DNA of 64,000 nucleotides from NCBI RefSeq assembly GCF_040822065.1, contig NZ_CP162005.1:1736001-1800000 (forward strand), in the 5' to 3' direction. Origin of the DNA: Pedobacter sp. WC2423 (GTDB lineage: Bacteria > Bacteroidota > Bacteroidia > Sphingobacteriales > Sphingobacteriaceae). Positions 26,389 through 35,834 of this stretch are shown here, piece after piece (position 1 is the stretch's first letter; every line of letters begins with the position of its first letter). The notes beneath the pieces were generated by a model that had not been told where the DNA came from, did no database searches, and worked only from the letters and a program-made list of their open reading frames with translations. The position numbers and the translations under genes were made by a program.

Positions 26389-27082
26389 TGCTTAATTTTT
26401 TAATTAAAACTTCAAATTCTCCCGGAAATCTTACGATTCCCTCGTACGATACTTCCTCTTTAACCCATGCTTCATATCCTCGCACATGGATAAAAAACTT
26501 CTCTATAACGGCTTGTTCATTACCATCAAATAGGCCTAAATTATTCTCTAATAATGCATACATTTTTCGATTATTTGGCACAACGGTAGCTAATCTCTCT
26601 GTGAGCCAAAGTTTATGGTTAGAGCTTTGAGGGTTTCGCCTCGCTAATTCTGATTTTGGACCATAGTTTATAAAGCACTCATAATTGCGAAGCATTAATG
26701 GATAAATCTTATTTGCCAGTTCATATTTGCTTTGTATTTGAATAGAAGCCAACGCATTAGCGATAGATTTTTCGTGCGAAGCCTTCATCTGATGAAGTAA
26801 ATCTACATCATATTCTTTTTCATTTTCTATTTTATCAATTACAGAATGATGAGTTGGGCATAATAAAATGAGATTCTTATAGTCATCTCTTTCTTTATCT
26901 GATTGATACTGGTTGTACCTGTTTGCACCTTCCTTTTCGCCACAAATATGTGCCATTTCTCCAAACACATAGAAAGTATTATTTTCATTAGATTGTGTCA
27001 GTCGAATTCCACAATTCAGAAAGGAGCAACAACCTGCTGCATTAGCCCATAATATTTTTTGATTCTTTGGTGAAATTGCCAT
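26372..27082 (-). CDS. HNH endonuclease-like protein
   Basis: The N-terminal HNH nuclease domain spans about 1-95. A first cysteine pair (C19, C24) lies in AAGCCSFLNC, then AHICGEKEGANRYN carries H45, and NLILLCPTHHSVID carries the asparagine (N70), a cysteine and the two histidines H78/H79. This arrangement is typical of HNH nucleases in defence islands. Residues about 100-236 form a helical domain with no known relative in my reading. It is the first gene of a three-gene operon. A TAnnTTTG-like box (complement of 27106-27113) lies about 24 bases before its start. It could be a DNA-cleaving effector. Confidence 0.75.
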   Translation of the reverse strand: MAISPKNQKILWANAAGCCSFLNCGIRLTQSNENNTFYVFGEMAHICGEKEGANRYNQYQSDKERDDYKNLILLCPTHHSVIDKIENEKEYDVDLLHQMKASHEKSIANALASIQIQSKYELANKIYPLMLRNYECFINYGPKSELARRNPQSSNHKLWLTERLATVVPNNRKMYALLENNLGLFDGNEQAVIEKFFIHVRGYEAWVKEEVSYEGIVRFPGEFEVLIKKLSNASTK

Positions 27083-27105
27083 CTGAATTAAAGCGTTGAG
27101 TAATC

Positions 27106-27113
27106 CAAATATA
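27106..27113 (-). promoter_or_regulatory. -7-like box of the HNH operon
   Basis: On the minus strand the sequence reads TATATTTG, which matches TAnnTTTG. It is 24 bases before the HNH start. No clear TTG is found 19 bases upstream. The rest of 27114-27393 shows no gene. Confidence 0.4.
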
Positions 27114-27393
27114 GATAATTAACAAATGCTTAAAGTAGATAATAATTATAAATAAAACCCTGCAGATATCTATGTGTGTGCTTCTTTAAATATGATTAGC
27201 CAATTATTAATTTACAATGCAGTCTGAAAGATTCCAATTTCATCAATTTTGATCACTTTGTTGCGTATTTTTAATTTTGCATAGTTTTTTCTCCTTTATA
27301 ATCGCAACTATCATCATTTGTTACATAAAATGTGACACGTAAAATGCATGCAGTTCATCATCAAACCCCATTTCACAAACTTTGCGACTAATT

Positions 27394-29370
27394 TCAGAGA
27401 ATATTATGCCTATTTATAAATTCATACACTTGTATTGTTAATTTTTTGCCATCTTCAGAAACATCGTCCCAAGTTTTCATTGCACCAGTAGCTGTTAATG
27501 CAAAATCAGCTTTATTAATTAGTTTAGGAGTCTGGCTTTTAGAAGGCTCGGAACAAATTTTCTTAAGTGCACCAGAAACTAACACTTGTTTGATCAGCTT
27601 TGCAATAGGTGTCATAACATAGTCTTCCTGTGAAAAATCATTAAATATAAGTGGTTCCCCTTCTTCGTCCTTTTGATAAGCTTGCAAGGTTTTTCGGAGT
27701 ACGGAAGGAGTCAATAGGTTTTCAATTTCTCTTACGGGCAGGGCAATATATTGTTCTCCAAGTTCCGTTGCCAATAATTTATGCCTTTCCTGCTTGCCTT
27801 CATCTAGATCATGAATCAATAACAAACGATTGGTTACTTTAATGGCTTTTATTTTATTATCATTATGCTCCGTGCCTTCTTCAGCAAAATCGTAATGAAC
27901 CACCTGATTGCCACCAAATTCAAGAAAAGAATAATGCAAATCTTCAGAAAATATTCTACCCTGATTATCGTTGTTTTTAAAGGCCATTAATAATTCAAGA
28001 TACTTCTTCAAGTATACCCTATCTGAGATACCCTCTACCCATATACAACAGTTAGAGAGAAAAATAGAGGAATTCCGAACCCCCAACATATTCAATATGG
28101 ACAATCCAGGTGAGGAAAGCGTTTGTATTTTAAATACTGGCTTATTTTTTTTAAGCATTTTTTCAAAAGAAAAAATTGAAATATCTGCTTTATAATCCAA
28201 TGAAGTATCTAGTATGTGATTTGAATGGGTTACTACAAAAGATTTTGTATAAGGAAAGGCACGCAGCGCATCGACAAATATACGCTGCATCCCAGGGTGA
28301 AGGTAGAGTTCTGGTTCTTCACACAATAAAACGTGATGGTAACCTCGATAGTAAAAAAGCGGAAATGTGAGTAAGATAACAGCCTGAATACCATCCCCAA
28401 GGTGGAAGATAGGAAACTCCTTCTCTTCCCCGATTTTAACAAATAGATCCTGGATATCATCATGAGTTATAGCATTGAGTTCTAATCGTTTGCCATTAAA
28501 AAATTTCTTACTTAAAAATGATTCAAAACCAGTCAAAATTGCTCTTTTATCTTCATTCCCATTCCTAAGTTCTGCTATTTTTTCATAAAGTGTTTCGCCA
28601 GAAAAGATGCAATCAACAGGAAGTTTTAGTTCATACCCTCGCGAACTTTCATATTTACTCGCCGGTTTATCCTTTTCAAAAAAATAATCAAGAGCAGTCC
28701 TGATTGCTATAATTGGATCATCTATCTTTTCGAACAGTTCTGGTTGAGATGGAAATCCCCTATAAGGGTTATCATTCTTTTTTGGGTATTCTTTAAAACG
28801 CCTTAAACTTCTGTATGCGGGGATATAAGTAACTCTGGACCCTTGACCAGCAGGCAAAGGCAACTTGTCTTCTACATAAGTCTTAAATTCTTTTTGGATA
28901 TCTGCCAATTCAGCCATTTCGGTTGCATTAAAACCAGAAAGATGTTTTGAGTTCGGATGACTAAAAGCAACAAACTGATCCAGCACATTCATCAAATCAA
29001 ATTCAGTTAGCATCTTTCCTGGAACAATTTTCTGAATAAAAACCTCATAAAGCGATTTAGATACCGTTCGCGTTCTAGCTAAAAGCGCTTCAATATCTTT
29101 CAAAAGATCATCAGAGTTTAATCGTAATAGAGTAATCTGAGTAGGAACTTTCTCACCAGGGAATGTCACTCCAGGATTACTAAAATCGGGCGACTGATAC
29201 TTCTTAAATGCTATCGCCATATTTCTCAGAAAGCGGCTTTTACCCGAATTATTTGCACCTACAAAAAAATTTATCCGTGAAACAGATTCCAAAGATTTTA
29301 TGGGAATCTCATTTTCTAAATAATCAGCCAGGAAAACATTATTTGGAACAAAGTCAATATTTCTAACCAT
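27394..29370 (-). CDS. OLD-family ATPase/TOPRIM nuclease
   Basis: A protein of 658 residues with an ABC-type ATPase half and a TOPRIM half, as in OLD nucleases (P2 Old, Gabija GajA). Walker A is GANNSGKS at 38-45. Walker B is in LLCEEPELYLHPGMQ near 350, followed by the H-loop VVTHSNHIL. The TOPRIM part begins at about 440 with CCIWVEGISDRVYLKKY (catalytic glutamate) and has the acidic pair in LLIHDLDEGKQ. The family degrades or nicks DNA and often acts against phage. No UvrD-like helicase (GajB) is adjacent, so it is not a standard Gabija pair. A short unknown gene is divergent from it across a palindrome. Confidence 0.88.
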   Translation of the reverse strand: MVRNIDFVPNNVFLADYLENEIPIKSLESVSRINFFVGANNSGKSRFLRNMAIAFKKYQSPDFSNPGVTFPGEKVPTQITLLRLNSDDLLKDIEALLARTRTVSKSLYEVFIQKIVPGKMLTEFDLMNVLDQFVAFSHPNSKHLSGFNATEMAELADIQKEFKTYVEDKLPLPAGQGSRVTYIPAYRSLRRFKEYPKKNDNPYRGFPSQPELFEKIDDPIIAIRTALDYFFEKDKPASKYESSRGYELKLPVDCIFSGETLYEKIAELRNGNEDKRAILTGFESFLSKKFFNGKRLELNAITHDDIQDLFVKIGEEKEFPIFHLGDGIQAVILLTFPLFYYRGYHHVLLCEEPELYLHPGMQRIFVDALRAFPYTKSFVVTHSNHILDTSLDYKADISIFSFEKMLKKNKPVFKIQTLSSPGLSILNMLGVRNSSIFLSNCCIWVEGISDRVYLKKYLELLMAFKNNDNQGRIFSEDLHYSFLEFGGNQVVHYDFAEEGTEHNDNKIKAIKVTNRLLLIHDLDEGKQERHKLLATELGEQYIALPVREIENLLTPSVLRKTLQAYQKDEEGEPLIFNDFSQEDYVMTPIAKLIKQVLVSGALKKICSEPSKSQTPKLINKADFALTATGAMKTWDDVSEDGKKLTIQVYEFINRHNIL

Positions 29371-29394
29371 ATAAGCGAAAAGTTAATTTTTGTG

Positions 29395-29415
29395 AAGTTA
29401 AGAATATATTAACTT
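29395..29415. promoter_or_regulatory. palindrome between the OLD gene and its divergent neighbour
   Basis: AAGTTAA (29395-29401) and TTAACTT (29409-29415) are perfect inverted arms around seven bases, placed between two start codons 56 bases apart. This is a likely shared operator. Confidence 0.5.
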
Positions 29416-29426
29416 TACAAAAGAAT

Positions 29427-29864
29427 ATGAACTATTTAAGAACTCAAGAAGATATTATACATTTTTGCAAGGAAAATGCATTTGAAAAAATAAGCATTTC
29501 AACGCTTTCTCATTTTATTGAAACCAATCTTGGTTTTGTATTTCTTGGGTATTTTTTATCCGTTCTTGATGATAGTTTTTGGACTTACTCAAAACGTGGA
29601 GGTCATAAGACTCAAGACAATAAGTTTGCTGCTAGTACAAAAACCCTAGATTTTATTTTAAATAGTAGAATTTTTTCTGATGCGAATGGGACTAATAAGG
29701 GAACAGATACTTTGAAAAACCTATATTCTGACAAGTCAGTAGAATTGTTCGGAAAAATGGAAGGAGGAAAAATAACCGACCTCTTTGCACTGAATACAGG
29801 TAATTATTTTAATACTGCTTTTGCGGATAGAAAAAATACACTATCAGAAGATCTATGGTTTTAA
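29427..29864 (+). CDS. unknown 145-residue protein divergent from the OLD nuclease
   Basis: No domain recognised. The protein begins MNYLRTQEDIIHFCKENAFEKI, is soluble and moderately basic in the middle (KRGGHKTQDNKF), and has a GGKITDLFALNTGNYF stretch near the end. It starts 56 bases from the OLD start on the other strand with a palindrome between, so it could be a partner, an inhibitor or a regulator of the OLD protein. Residues 1-30 could form helices, but no helix-turn-helix is clear. Confidence 0.55.
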   Translation: MNYLRTQEDIIHFCKENAFEKISISTLSHFIETNLGFVFLGYFLSVLDDSFWTYSKRGGHKTQDNKFAASTKTLDFILNSRIFSDANGTNKGTDTLKNLYSDKSVELFGKMEGGKITDLFALNTGNYFNTAFADRKNTLSEDLWF

Positions 29865-29965
29865 ATGAGCGCATCTTAAAACCGTTTTTAAACCCAATGC
29901 ACAATCCTATACTCTTCAAGAAACTTATAAATATCTTAAGAAATCCCAACTATATAACAATATAA

Positions 29966-31101
29966 ATGGAAAACATCGAACTCCTAGCTTCGGCCGGTCA
30001 CTATTTGACTTCCTTTTTTAAAATGGAAGTTCTAAGTGACGAGTCTTTTCTTGATTTTAATAGTTTAAGCAGAAAAGCAGCAAGTATATATTTTCATGAA
30101 TACATGCATTATATACAAGACATAGCCACCTGTCATGGGTTACTAAACATTAATCGAATGGTAGAATATATTCGGTTTGCCAATTTAGCTATTAAAAGGG
30201 GGAAACAAACTTTTAGTGTACCGATTCTTCCTATAGACAATGAATACAATGTGCAAACAAATATTGATTACATGAAGGTATTAAATGGCGACACTGGCTC
30301 TACTTACCAAACTCCCATATGTAATATCAAGATTAACGAATCGACTATAAATAAACCAAATGGTGAACCGATTATGCAAGTCACATTATATTTTAATGAT
30401 ACCTCTGTCTATCATTTTGGAGGAACTGCGATTATGTAAAGTATGGCTTATATTGGAGAGTCTCATTTATTTCCTAAAAATGAACCACCCGCTCCATTTC
30501 CCTATCAAACTTGGTAATCCGACAAAAGTGATCACCTATTCCGGATTTAAGCTGACGAGCTATTCCGCTCCAAACTGACCATCTTTTTTCGGGCCAAAGT
30601 GGTCGTTTTGACACATAAAAGCCAGTTTTACCATCCAGGTATAGTGTACAAGGATCTTTTGTAAAACCGCAAATTCTGGCTCCTAACCAAATCACAAACT
30701 ATAAGTAAGGGTCATGGCTATTTATAAAAATTGGATAGCTTAAAACGGCTTATTTAAGCTGATGGGATTTAGATTTAAGATCGGATACTTAGTAATGGAA
30801 TTAAATCGCTCCTGGGGAATCAGGAATTCTATTTTGATATTTCAAGAGGTAAGATTCAAGGCAAGAGAAAAGAGATTAGTAAGATTTAATTATATTTGGT
30901 CATGCTTTGACAGCATTCTCTACCCATCTCGGCAGACAGATTAGTGGCCAGTTTGGCCCGGAATGAGAGGGTCACTTTCCCCGAAATATACACTTAGCTG
31001 ATAAAACACCACTTTGGGAGGAAGTTGGAGAAATGTATGACCCTTTAAATGAACGAATCAGAGATCAAAATTATTGGATTGATTGTCAGTTAAATAAGTA
31101 A
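29966..31101 (+). pseudogene. zinc-metallopeptidase-like gene broken by a stop codon and an IS remnant
   Basis: The first 157 codons encode a cytosolic protein with HEYMHYIQD (H44, E45, H48), a gluzincin-like zinc site. At 30437 a TAA interrupts the frame, which continues in phase as SMAYIGESHLFPKNEPPAPFPY up to about 30516. A one-base change from GAA would give the stop. An IS21-like remnant then follows to about 31005, and an open tail (LADKTPLWEEVGEMYDPLNERI) runs to TAA at 31099-31101, likely the original C-terminus. The truncated 157-residue product could still be made. I read the locus as decayed. Confidence 0.6.
30520..31005. mobile_element. remnant of an IS21-like element (terminal repeats only)
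   Basis: The left end has four copies of a 24-base motif starting TGA(T/C)(C/G)A or TGGTCG at 30529, 30553, 30576 and 30600, with CTATTCCG-like and CCAAA-like positions inside each. The right end has the inverted form (TGACCC and TGGCCAC read on the minus strand from 30974 and 30950), again 24 bases apart. Such spaced multiple terminal repeats are typical of the IS21 family. The transposase genes are missing. The short frames inside have no recognisable product. Confidence 0.5.
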
Positions 31102-31465
31102 AACGATGTCCGTAAATCCCACAATTAAATCATCAGTTCTACGATAAAGAGCGGCTTGATGTTATTATTAATGCTATATCGGATCTGCACTTCTCTTATT
31201 TTGGTAGTATTTAACTAACTGCCTTTTTTTAAACGGCAGTTAGTTTTACATGTCTGAAATTGTCATAGGAATATTTCAAAAAAACAGAAACTCTTTCTTG
31301 AATATAATGTCTAGACATATTATATATACTCTAAGAAAACGAAATCACCTCTCTTGCAGCAAATAGCTGCTCTTAGACAAACTTGTCCCACCTTTCAGTA
31401 ATAAAATCTATTACATCATATATACTCTTTATCTTGGCAATTGATCTTTAACCCTTTTGCTGGAT
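31102..31465. other. gap with a coding relic and terminator
   Basis: An open stretch without a start ends in TAA at 31212-31214 (reading FYDKERLDVIINAISDLHFSYFGSI). It looks like the C-terminal tail of a lost gene. A terminator follows at 31213-31249. Nothing else is supported. Confidence 0.4.
31213..31249 (+). terminator. intrinsic terminator
   Basis: AACTAACTGCC (31213-31223) and GGCAGTTAGTT (31235-31245) form a perfect 11-bp stem with an 11-base loop, followed by a T run. Confidence 0.75.
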
Positions 31466-32410
31466 CTATTTATTCTTCAAGTCGATTGTATTATCAAACA
31501 ATATATTTTCCATCGTATTAATTGGATTCCAAATTCCGTTATTAATTCTTTCGTATGTTCGACAGAGTTCTACAATTTTTTCTTGTTCGCCAAATCTTAT
31601 TAGAGATTTCTGTTTTTCACTTAGGCTTTCATAATAGTTACTGGTAAAACCATATGTGGACAGGTATAGCCCTTTCTCTCTTTTTTCATTAATAATTACA
31701 TTGGTAAACTCTTTCACTGCTTTCTGTCCCACCTTTTGACCACTTCGCCAATGTTTGATTTCAATAATAAACGATTTCTGGATATTGTCAATAGTACATT
31801 CCAAAATAATATCTTTACCTCCGTCTTTACTACCTGGTGTCAACGTCGTTTTAAACCCAATACCTTCAAATAATTCAGAAATCGTTCGCTCTAAATCTCG
31901 CCATTCCAAGTTCTTTAAGTTTTCTGGATTCTTTGCAACCAGTTCAATTAGCTTTTTACTTAATTGTCTGACATAGTAAGAAACTTCATTTAATTCTTTT
32001 AGTGATAGCTCATTTGACAACGTTTGTGACCATCTTTCTAAATCTTCAAGATTAATAATTTCAAGATTTGTCGGATTGTCAATAAGGAAATGCCGTATCA
32101 AAGCATTATTTATTTTAATAGTATTTCTGTTTAAAATTAACAAGAGCAATTTATCATATTCCTTTGCTGAATTTACTTGTGTTAGTGTATTTATGCCATT
32201 TCTTATTGCATCATTAATGTTGGAACTAGCCTTTAATTCAATCGCAATTTTATAGGCAGTTCCATCAATTCTTTTTTGGGCAATGAAATCTGGATTCCTA
32301 GTTCTTAGGTGTATGTCGCTGAAATGAACATCAAATCCAATTTTTGATAAAAGTTTTATCAGTTTTTTAGAGACTTCCATTTCAGTACTATGTAGTTGAT
32401 TTTCTGTCAT
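31466..32410 (-). CDS. Mrr-like restriction endonuclease with a second nuclease-like domain
   Basis: A protein of 314 residues. The C-terminal half is a clear Mrr-type PD-(D/E)xK nuclease: LEWRDLERTISELFEGIGFKTT, then D200 in SKDGGKDI and E217-I-K219 in FIIEIKHW, then a GQKAVKEFTNVI helix and the strand KGLYLSTYGF. The N-terminal half also shows a PD-(D/E)xK-like pattern, with D41 in NPDFIA and E58-L-K60 in IAIELKAS. Mrr enzymes cut methylated or foreign DNA and act without a partner methylase. It lies in the same orientation as, and 117 bases downstream of, a larger nuclease-like protein. The two may form one defence unit. Confidence 0.8.
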   Translation of the reverse strand: MTENQLHSTEMEVSKKLIKLLSKIGFDVHFSDIHLRTRNPDFIAQKRIDGTAYKIAIELKASSNINDAIRNGINTLTQVNSAKEYDKLLLLILNRNTIKINNALIRHFLIDNPTNLEIINLEDLERWSQTLSNELSLKELNEVSYYVRQLSKKLIELVAKNPENLKNLEWRDLERTISELFEGIGFKTTLTPGSKDGGKDIILECTIDNIQKSFIIEIKHWRSGQKVGQKAVKEFTNVIINEKREKGLYLSTYGFTSNYYESLSEKQKSLIRFGEQEKIVELCRTYERINNGIWNPINTMENILFDNTIDLKNK

Positions 32411-32527
32411 AAGTATAAATGATGAATTGTAAACTGTTTCCTTATTAAGCTGGGATGAAAATAAGCCATTTATTGGTTAGCAATGACAGATGCAATCTTA
32501 TTGTTATGGCAAAATAGAATTCATAAA

Positions 32528-35500
32528 TCATTTATTCCTCATTTTATATTTTTCTTCAAGAACTTTTAGTATTGGAGCATCGGACTTTCTCTCTAAAGGT
32601 ATGATAGGGATTGTTCCATCTATGATTGCTGATCTATCTGGATCGTTTATCCCAATTTCCCATGCCTCTTTTACGACAAGGTTGCGCTTAAGAATTGCTT
32701 TACTCCATCGAATATCAATTTTGCTGGTTATTGGGTCAAATTCAGCTGGGCATAATAAAAATTTTTTTTGATAATTAAAGATACTTAATAGATTATTTAG
32801 GTTTGTAGGTGCTGACGGGTGTACACCTAGCCCCCTTGATACCATAGTAAAGGTTTCACCATTCTTCATATCGGAAAAATTAATATTCTTGGAAATATTA
32901 ATTTTATAATGAAACGGATTTTTCTCATCAATGCCCGTTATAATTGTCAACCTAATCACATCATCCGTATCTTCTTCTCCAAACTTCCTTCTCCAATTTT
33001 CAAATATTTTCTCACCTGCTACGATATTTTCAAATGCAAAAAACAAGACAAATCTGCCATCTGGGTAATAGGCATTCCCAAATGCTTTCCACACTGCTTC
33101 GTCCCAATGATGGGTTTCAATTATTGACCTGACATGTCTTTGGTTATGATGATTTTTATCAAAATTTAAGATGCCATTTTCCTCTTGCACGTCTTTTTGT
33201 TCTGAAGGATTATTTTTTAAAGTGTCATTTATCTTAATAGCAATTTTGGGCAATTCGATAAATCCATCTTTTATCCTATCACTTAGAAAGAGCTGTGGTT
33301 TTTCTCCTAAAACATTGTTAGAAAATTTTCTATGCTCAAATATCAATGCCAATCTTTCTCTAATTTCCTCTTTATCAAAAAGTTGATCAAAATAAGATTT
33401 TACATCTTTAAAGAAGAAATTCTTACCAACTATTTCAGTCAGTAATTCTAAGAATATCGTCCAAAGCTTTTGGCCATCACCAAGTAGATATTTGCAACGT
33501 CCAATTTCATAAGTATATTCTGAAGGGTTTTCCCTTGGGATTTTCACAAACAATTCTTCTGAGTCCGTTTTAACTAGTTCTATTAAAATTTCTTCAGTAC
33601 TAGGATATACCCCATCCAAAGATGTTGCTAGAAATGCTTCCAAAAATGCCATTATCATTTCTGCAACAAAGACTAAATCATTATTCTTTGAAAAACTAAT
33701 GATAAATTTGCAGCCTAGAATACGGCTATTGATCTGTAGACTTTCATCATTCATCATGTTGGTTTCAAAAATAATTTGCTCTTTAAAAGGCTGACCTGCC
33801 AATTTTTCAAAGTATTCATGCAATTCACTTTCACCCTTTAAGCCCATTCCCTTTGCAGTTTCATCCATTAGGACATCAATATGTCCTAAAGCATAAAGTG
33901 CTGCATCCTCAGAAATCCACAGATCTTGCTCCTTAAGAATTTTTGGTAGATAACCAGAAAGCTTTTGAGAATCTGAATTCATTAATCTTACTGCTAAACA
34001 TGAGTCGATAAGCCTTTGATCTGGAATATCATTATCATGCTGTTCAAGATTGAGTTGATGGGATAGCACCCGTAATAATTCGAACCAATTAATTATAGAT
34101 GGTATTCTTCCAATAAACAACTCATTCTTTGCAAGCTCATTGACGCATTCATATGCTCTTTTTGTAATAGTGCCATTTTGGAACCAAGGTTTGAATGCAA
34201 CTGCTGTTGCTGCAATTAAACAACTGTTAGCTGCCCACAACAATCCAATATTAGCATAAGCATCAGCCAACCCCCTTAATGAAAGATACATTCCTTCTTG
34301 AGATTCGTCCTTTGCTAGCTTTATTACTGCTTTGCCAAAATAAACGATTGCTTGTTTATGTAACTTCGCATCTAATTTTTCAGCAGCCCTATTAAAGAAA
34401 GTTCTTCCTGCTGCAACTTCAGAAGTACGCTTTTCTGTAACAAATGCGACAGTATCTACTAATTCGTCAAAAACAGAATCTTTTGATAACACATCACCTA
34501 ATACAAAAATTGTTTCTTTAAACGAGTCAAAGTCATAGTCTAAAAACCCTTCACATTTATTAAATATGTTAATTATTTCAATGATATATTTTTGATACTC
34601 TTCGCCCTTAACAATTGCATCAAACAATTCTTCCGAAGCCTTGAAAGTTCTTGCCGACAATGCACTGGCAGGACGTTGTTCATCTATGCTAGCGTGGGTG
34701 AGCATCTTCATTAGAAATGATCGTTCTTCTAAAATATCTATCCCTGCGTTTTTTAAATCAAAATCACCAAAACTTTTAACATTTTTAAGTAGATTGTAAA
34801 GTGTATAAAGGTTTTCTAATTCATTGATGCTAGAATTTTTATCGATTATAGTTTTAAATTTTTTATAATTATCGATGAATAATTGGTAATCATCATACCA
34901 ATTTAAGCTGGTCCAAGCATATTGATAATAAATTCTTATCCAATGCTTTTCATTATTGACTTTTTTTGATAGCCTTATCGCTCTATCAAACTTACCAAGA
35001 ACCTCATCTTTTGGCAGTTCAAGCATTCTTGCAAGAATTGCTGCTTCTATTGCATCATCTACTAATTGAAAATCATATTCAAAGTACCTATTTGGTTTAC
35101 TAATATTTCGTTCAATTTCATCCAACATTTTCTTTCTTTCAACATCGTTCTTGCCAATTAAATTCTTATCTTCTCTAAATGAATTTGAAAGGTTGAGACT
35201 TTCTACCGCAAGGTTTGTTAAATTGTTCTCATAGATTTTTTCAAGCATCCACTTGGCATCTAAAATTGTCACTTCAACATTATAGGTGAGATATAATTTG
35301 TCCTGAATATCCTTTTTCGTTTTACTAGATGGTGTCTGGTTTGTCATAAAGAAAATCTTTGTATATTCTCTTCCTGTTTCAAATATTTTTTTCACATCAT
35401 CTTTCATCTTTTGATTCCAGGCTTTTTTGCAGCTTATTGCAAAAGCCCACTTTTCATCTTTCTCCCAGCCATTTTCGGGAATAAACCATCTATCAGAAAT

Positions 35501-35785
35501 ATATATAGAAACAGGATGCGTTTCAAAATCAGTTTTGCCGTCTCCACCACCTGTAGGGCCTACCTGGGGAATTAAATTCGGGCAGACAAATTTCTCTGCT
35601 AAACGTCTGCAAAAAACCTCGAATTCATCTTGCTTCTGATTGGTAGATAATTTATCAAGTTCAAAAGCTAATACCTCCTTCGGCAATTTAAATTCAGTGA
35701 TCTCTTCAGAATCAGAAAAATTTTCAGGTCGTAATTGTCGATAAAATTGTGATGGACTGAGTTTTTCAGGATTTTGTTGGTTCAT
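32528..35785 (-). CDS. large protein: N-terminal PD-(D/E)xK-like nuclease plus helical repeats
   Basis: About 1,085 residues. The start at 35785 (MNQQNPEKLSPSQFYRQLRPENFSDS) is preferred to 35824 because the added 13 residues look non-coding. Residues about 50-130 resemble a restriction-type nuclease: EFEVFCRRLAEKF, GPTGGGDGKTDFE (metal acids) and WAFAISCKKAW, where the usual E/Q-x-K is S-C-K. Residues about 180-600 are a long helical region resembling TPR-type repeats (AIVYFGKAVIKLAKDESQEGMYLSLRGLADAYANIG). The C-terminal third is unknown. Nuclease plus long sensor-like repeats is a common layout for antiphage proteins, though I cannot name the family. The catalytic E to S change may reduce activity. 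Confidence 0.7.
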   Translation of the reverse strand: MNQQNPEKLSPSQFYRQLRPENFSDSEEITEFKLPKEVLAFELDKLSTNQKQDEFEVFCRRLAEKFVCPNLIPQVGPTGGGDGKTDFETHPVSIYISDRWFIPENGWEKDEKWAFAISCKKAWNQKMKDDVKKIFETGREYTKIFFMTNQTPSSKTKKDIQDKLYLTYNVEVTILDAKWMLEKIYENNLTNLAVESLNLSNSFREDKNLIGKNDVERKKMLDEIERNISKPNRYFEYDFQLVDDAIEAAILARMLELPKDEVLGKFDRAIRLSKKVNNEKHWIRIYYQYAWTSLNWYDDYQLFIDNYKKFKTIIDKNSSINELENLYTLYNLLKNVKSFGDFDLKNAGIDILEERSFLMKMLTHASIDEQRPASALSARTFKASEELFDAIVKGEEYQKYIIEIINIFNKCEGFLDYDFDSFKETIFVLGDVLSKDSVFDELVDTVAFVTEKRTSEVAAGRTFFNRAAEKLDAKLHKQAIVYFGKAVIKLAKDESQEGMYLSLRGLADAYANIGLLWAANSCLIAATAVAFKPWFQNGTITKRAYECVNELAKNELFIGRIPSIINWFELLRVLSHQLNLEQHDNDIPDQRLIDSCLAVRLMNSDSQKLSGYLPKILKEQDLWISEDAALYALGHIDVLMDETAKGMGLKGESELHEYFEKLAGQPFKEQIIFETNMMNDESLQINSRILGCKFIISFSKNNDLVFVAEMIMAFLEAFLATSLDGVYPSTEEILIELVKTDSEELFVKIPRENPSEYTYEIGRCKYLLGDGQKLWTIFLELLTEIVGKNFFFKDVKSYFDQLFDKEEIRERLALIFEHRKFSNNVLGEKPQLFLSDRIKDGFIELPKIAIKINDTLKNNPSEQKDVQEENGILNFDKNHHNQRHVRSIIETHHWDEAVWKAFGNAYYPDGRFVLFFAFENIVAGEKIFENWRRKFGEEDTDDVIRLTIITGIDEKNPFHYKINISKNINFSDMKNGETFTMVSRGLGVHPSAPTNLNNLLSIFNYQKKFLLCPAEFDPITSKIDIRWSKAILKRNLVVKEAWEIGINDPDRSAIIDGTIPIIPLERKSDAPILKVLEEKYKMRNK

Positions 35786-35834
35786 AGAATAATATTTTTG
35801 AGTATTACTTTCGCGTAAAAACAACCTTCTTTTC

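Noticed and set aside
27394..29370. Complete Gabija system
   Set aside because: The OLD protein is present, but no UvrD-like helicase gene is adjacent on either side.
30474..30695. Minus-strand 73-residue gene
   Set aside because: It overlaps the IS21-like terminal repeats and has no recognised domain, so it is probably a chance frame.
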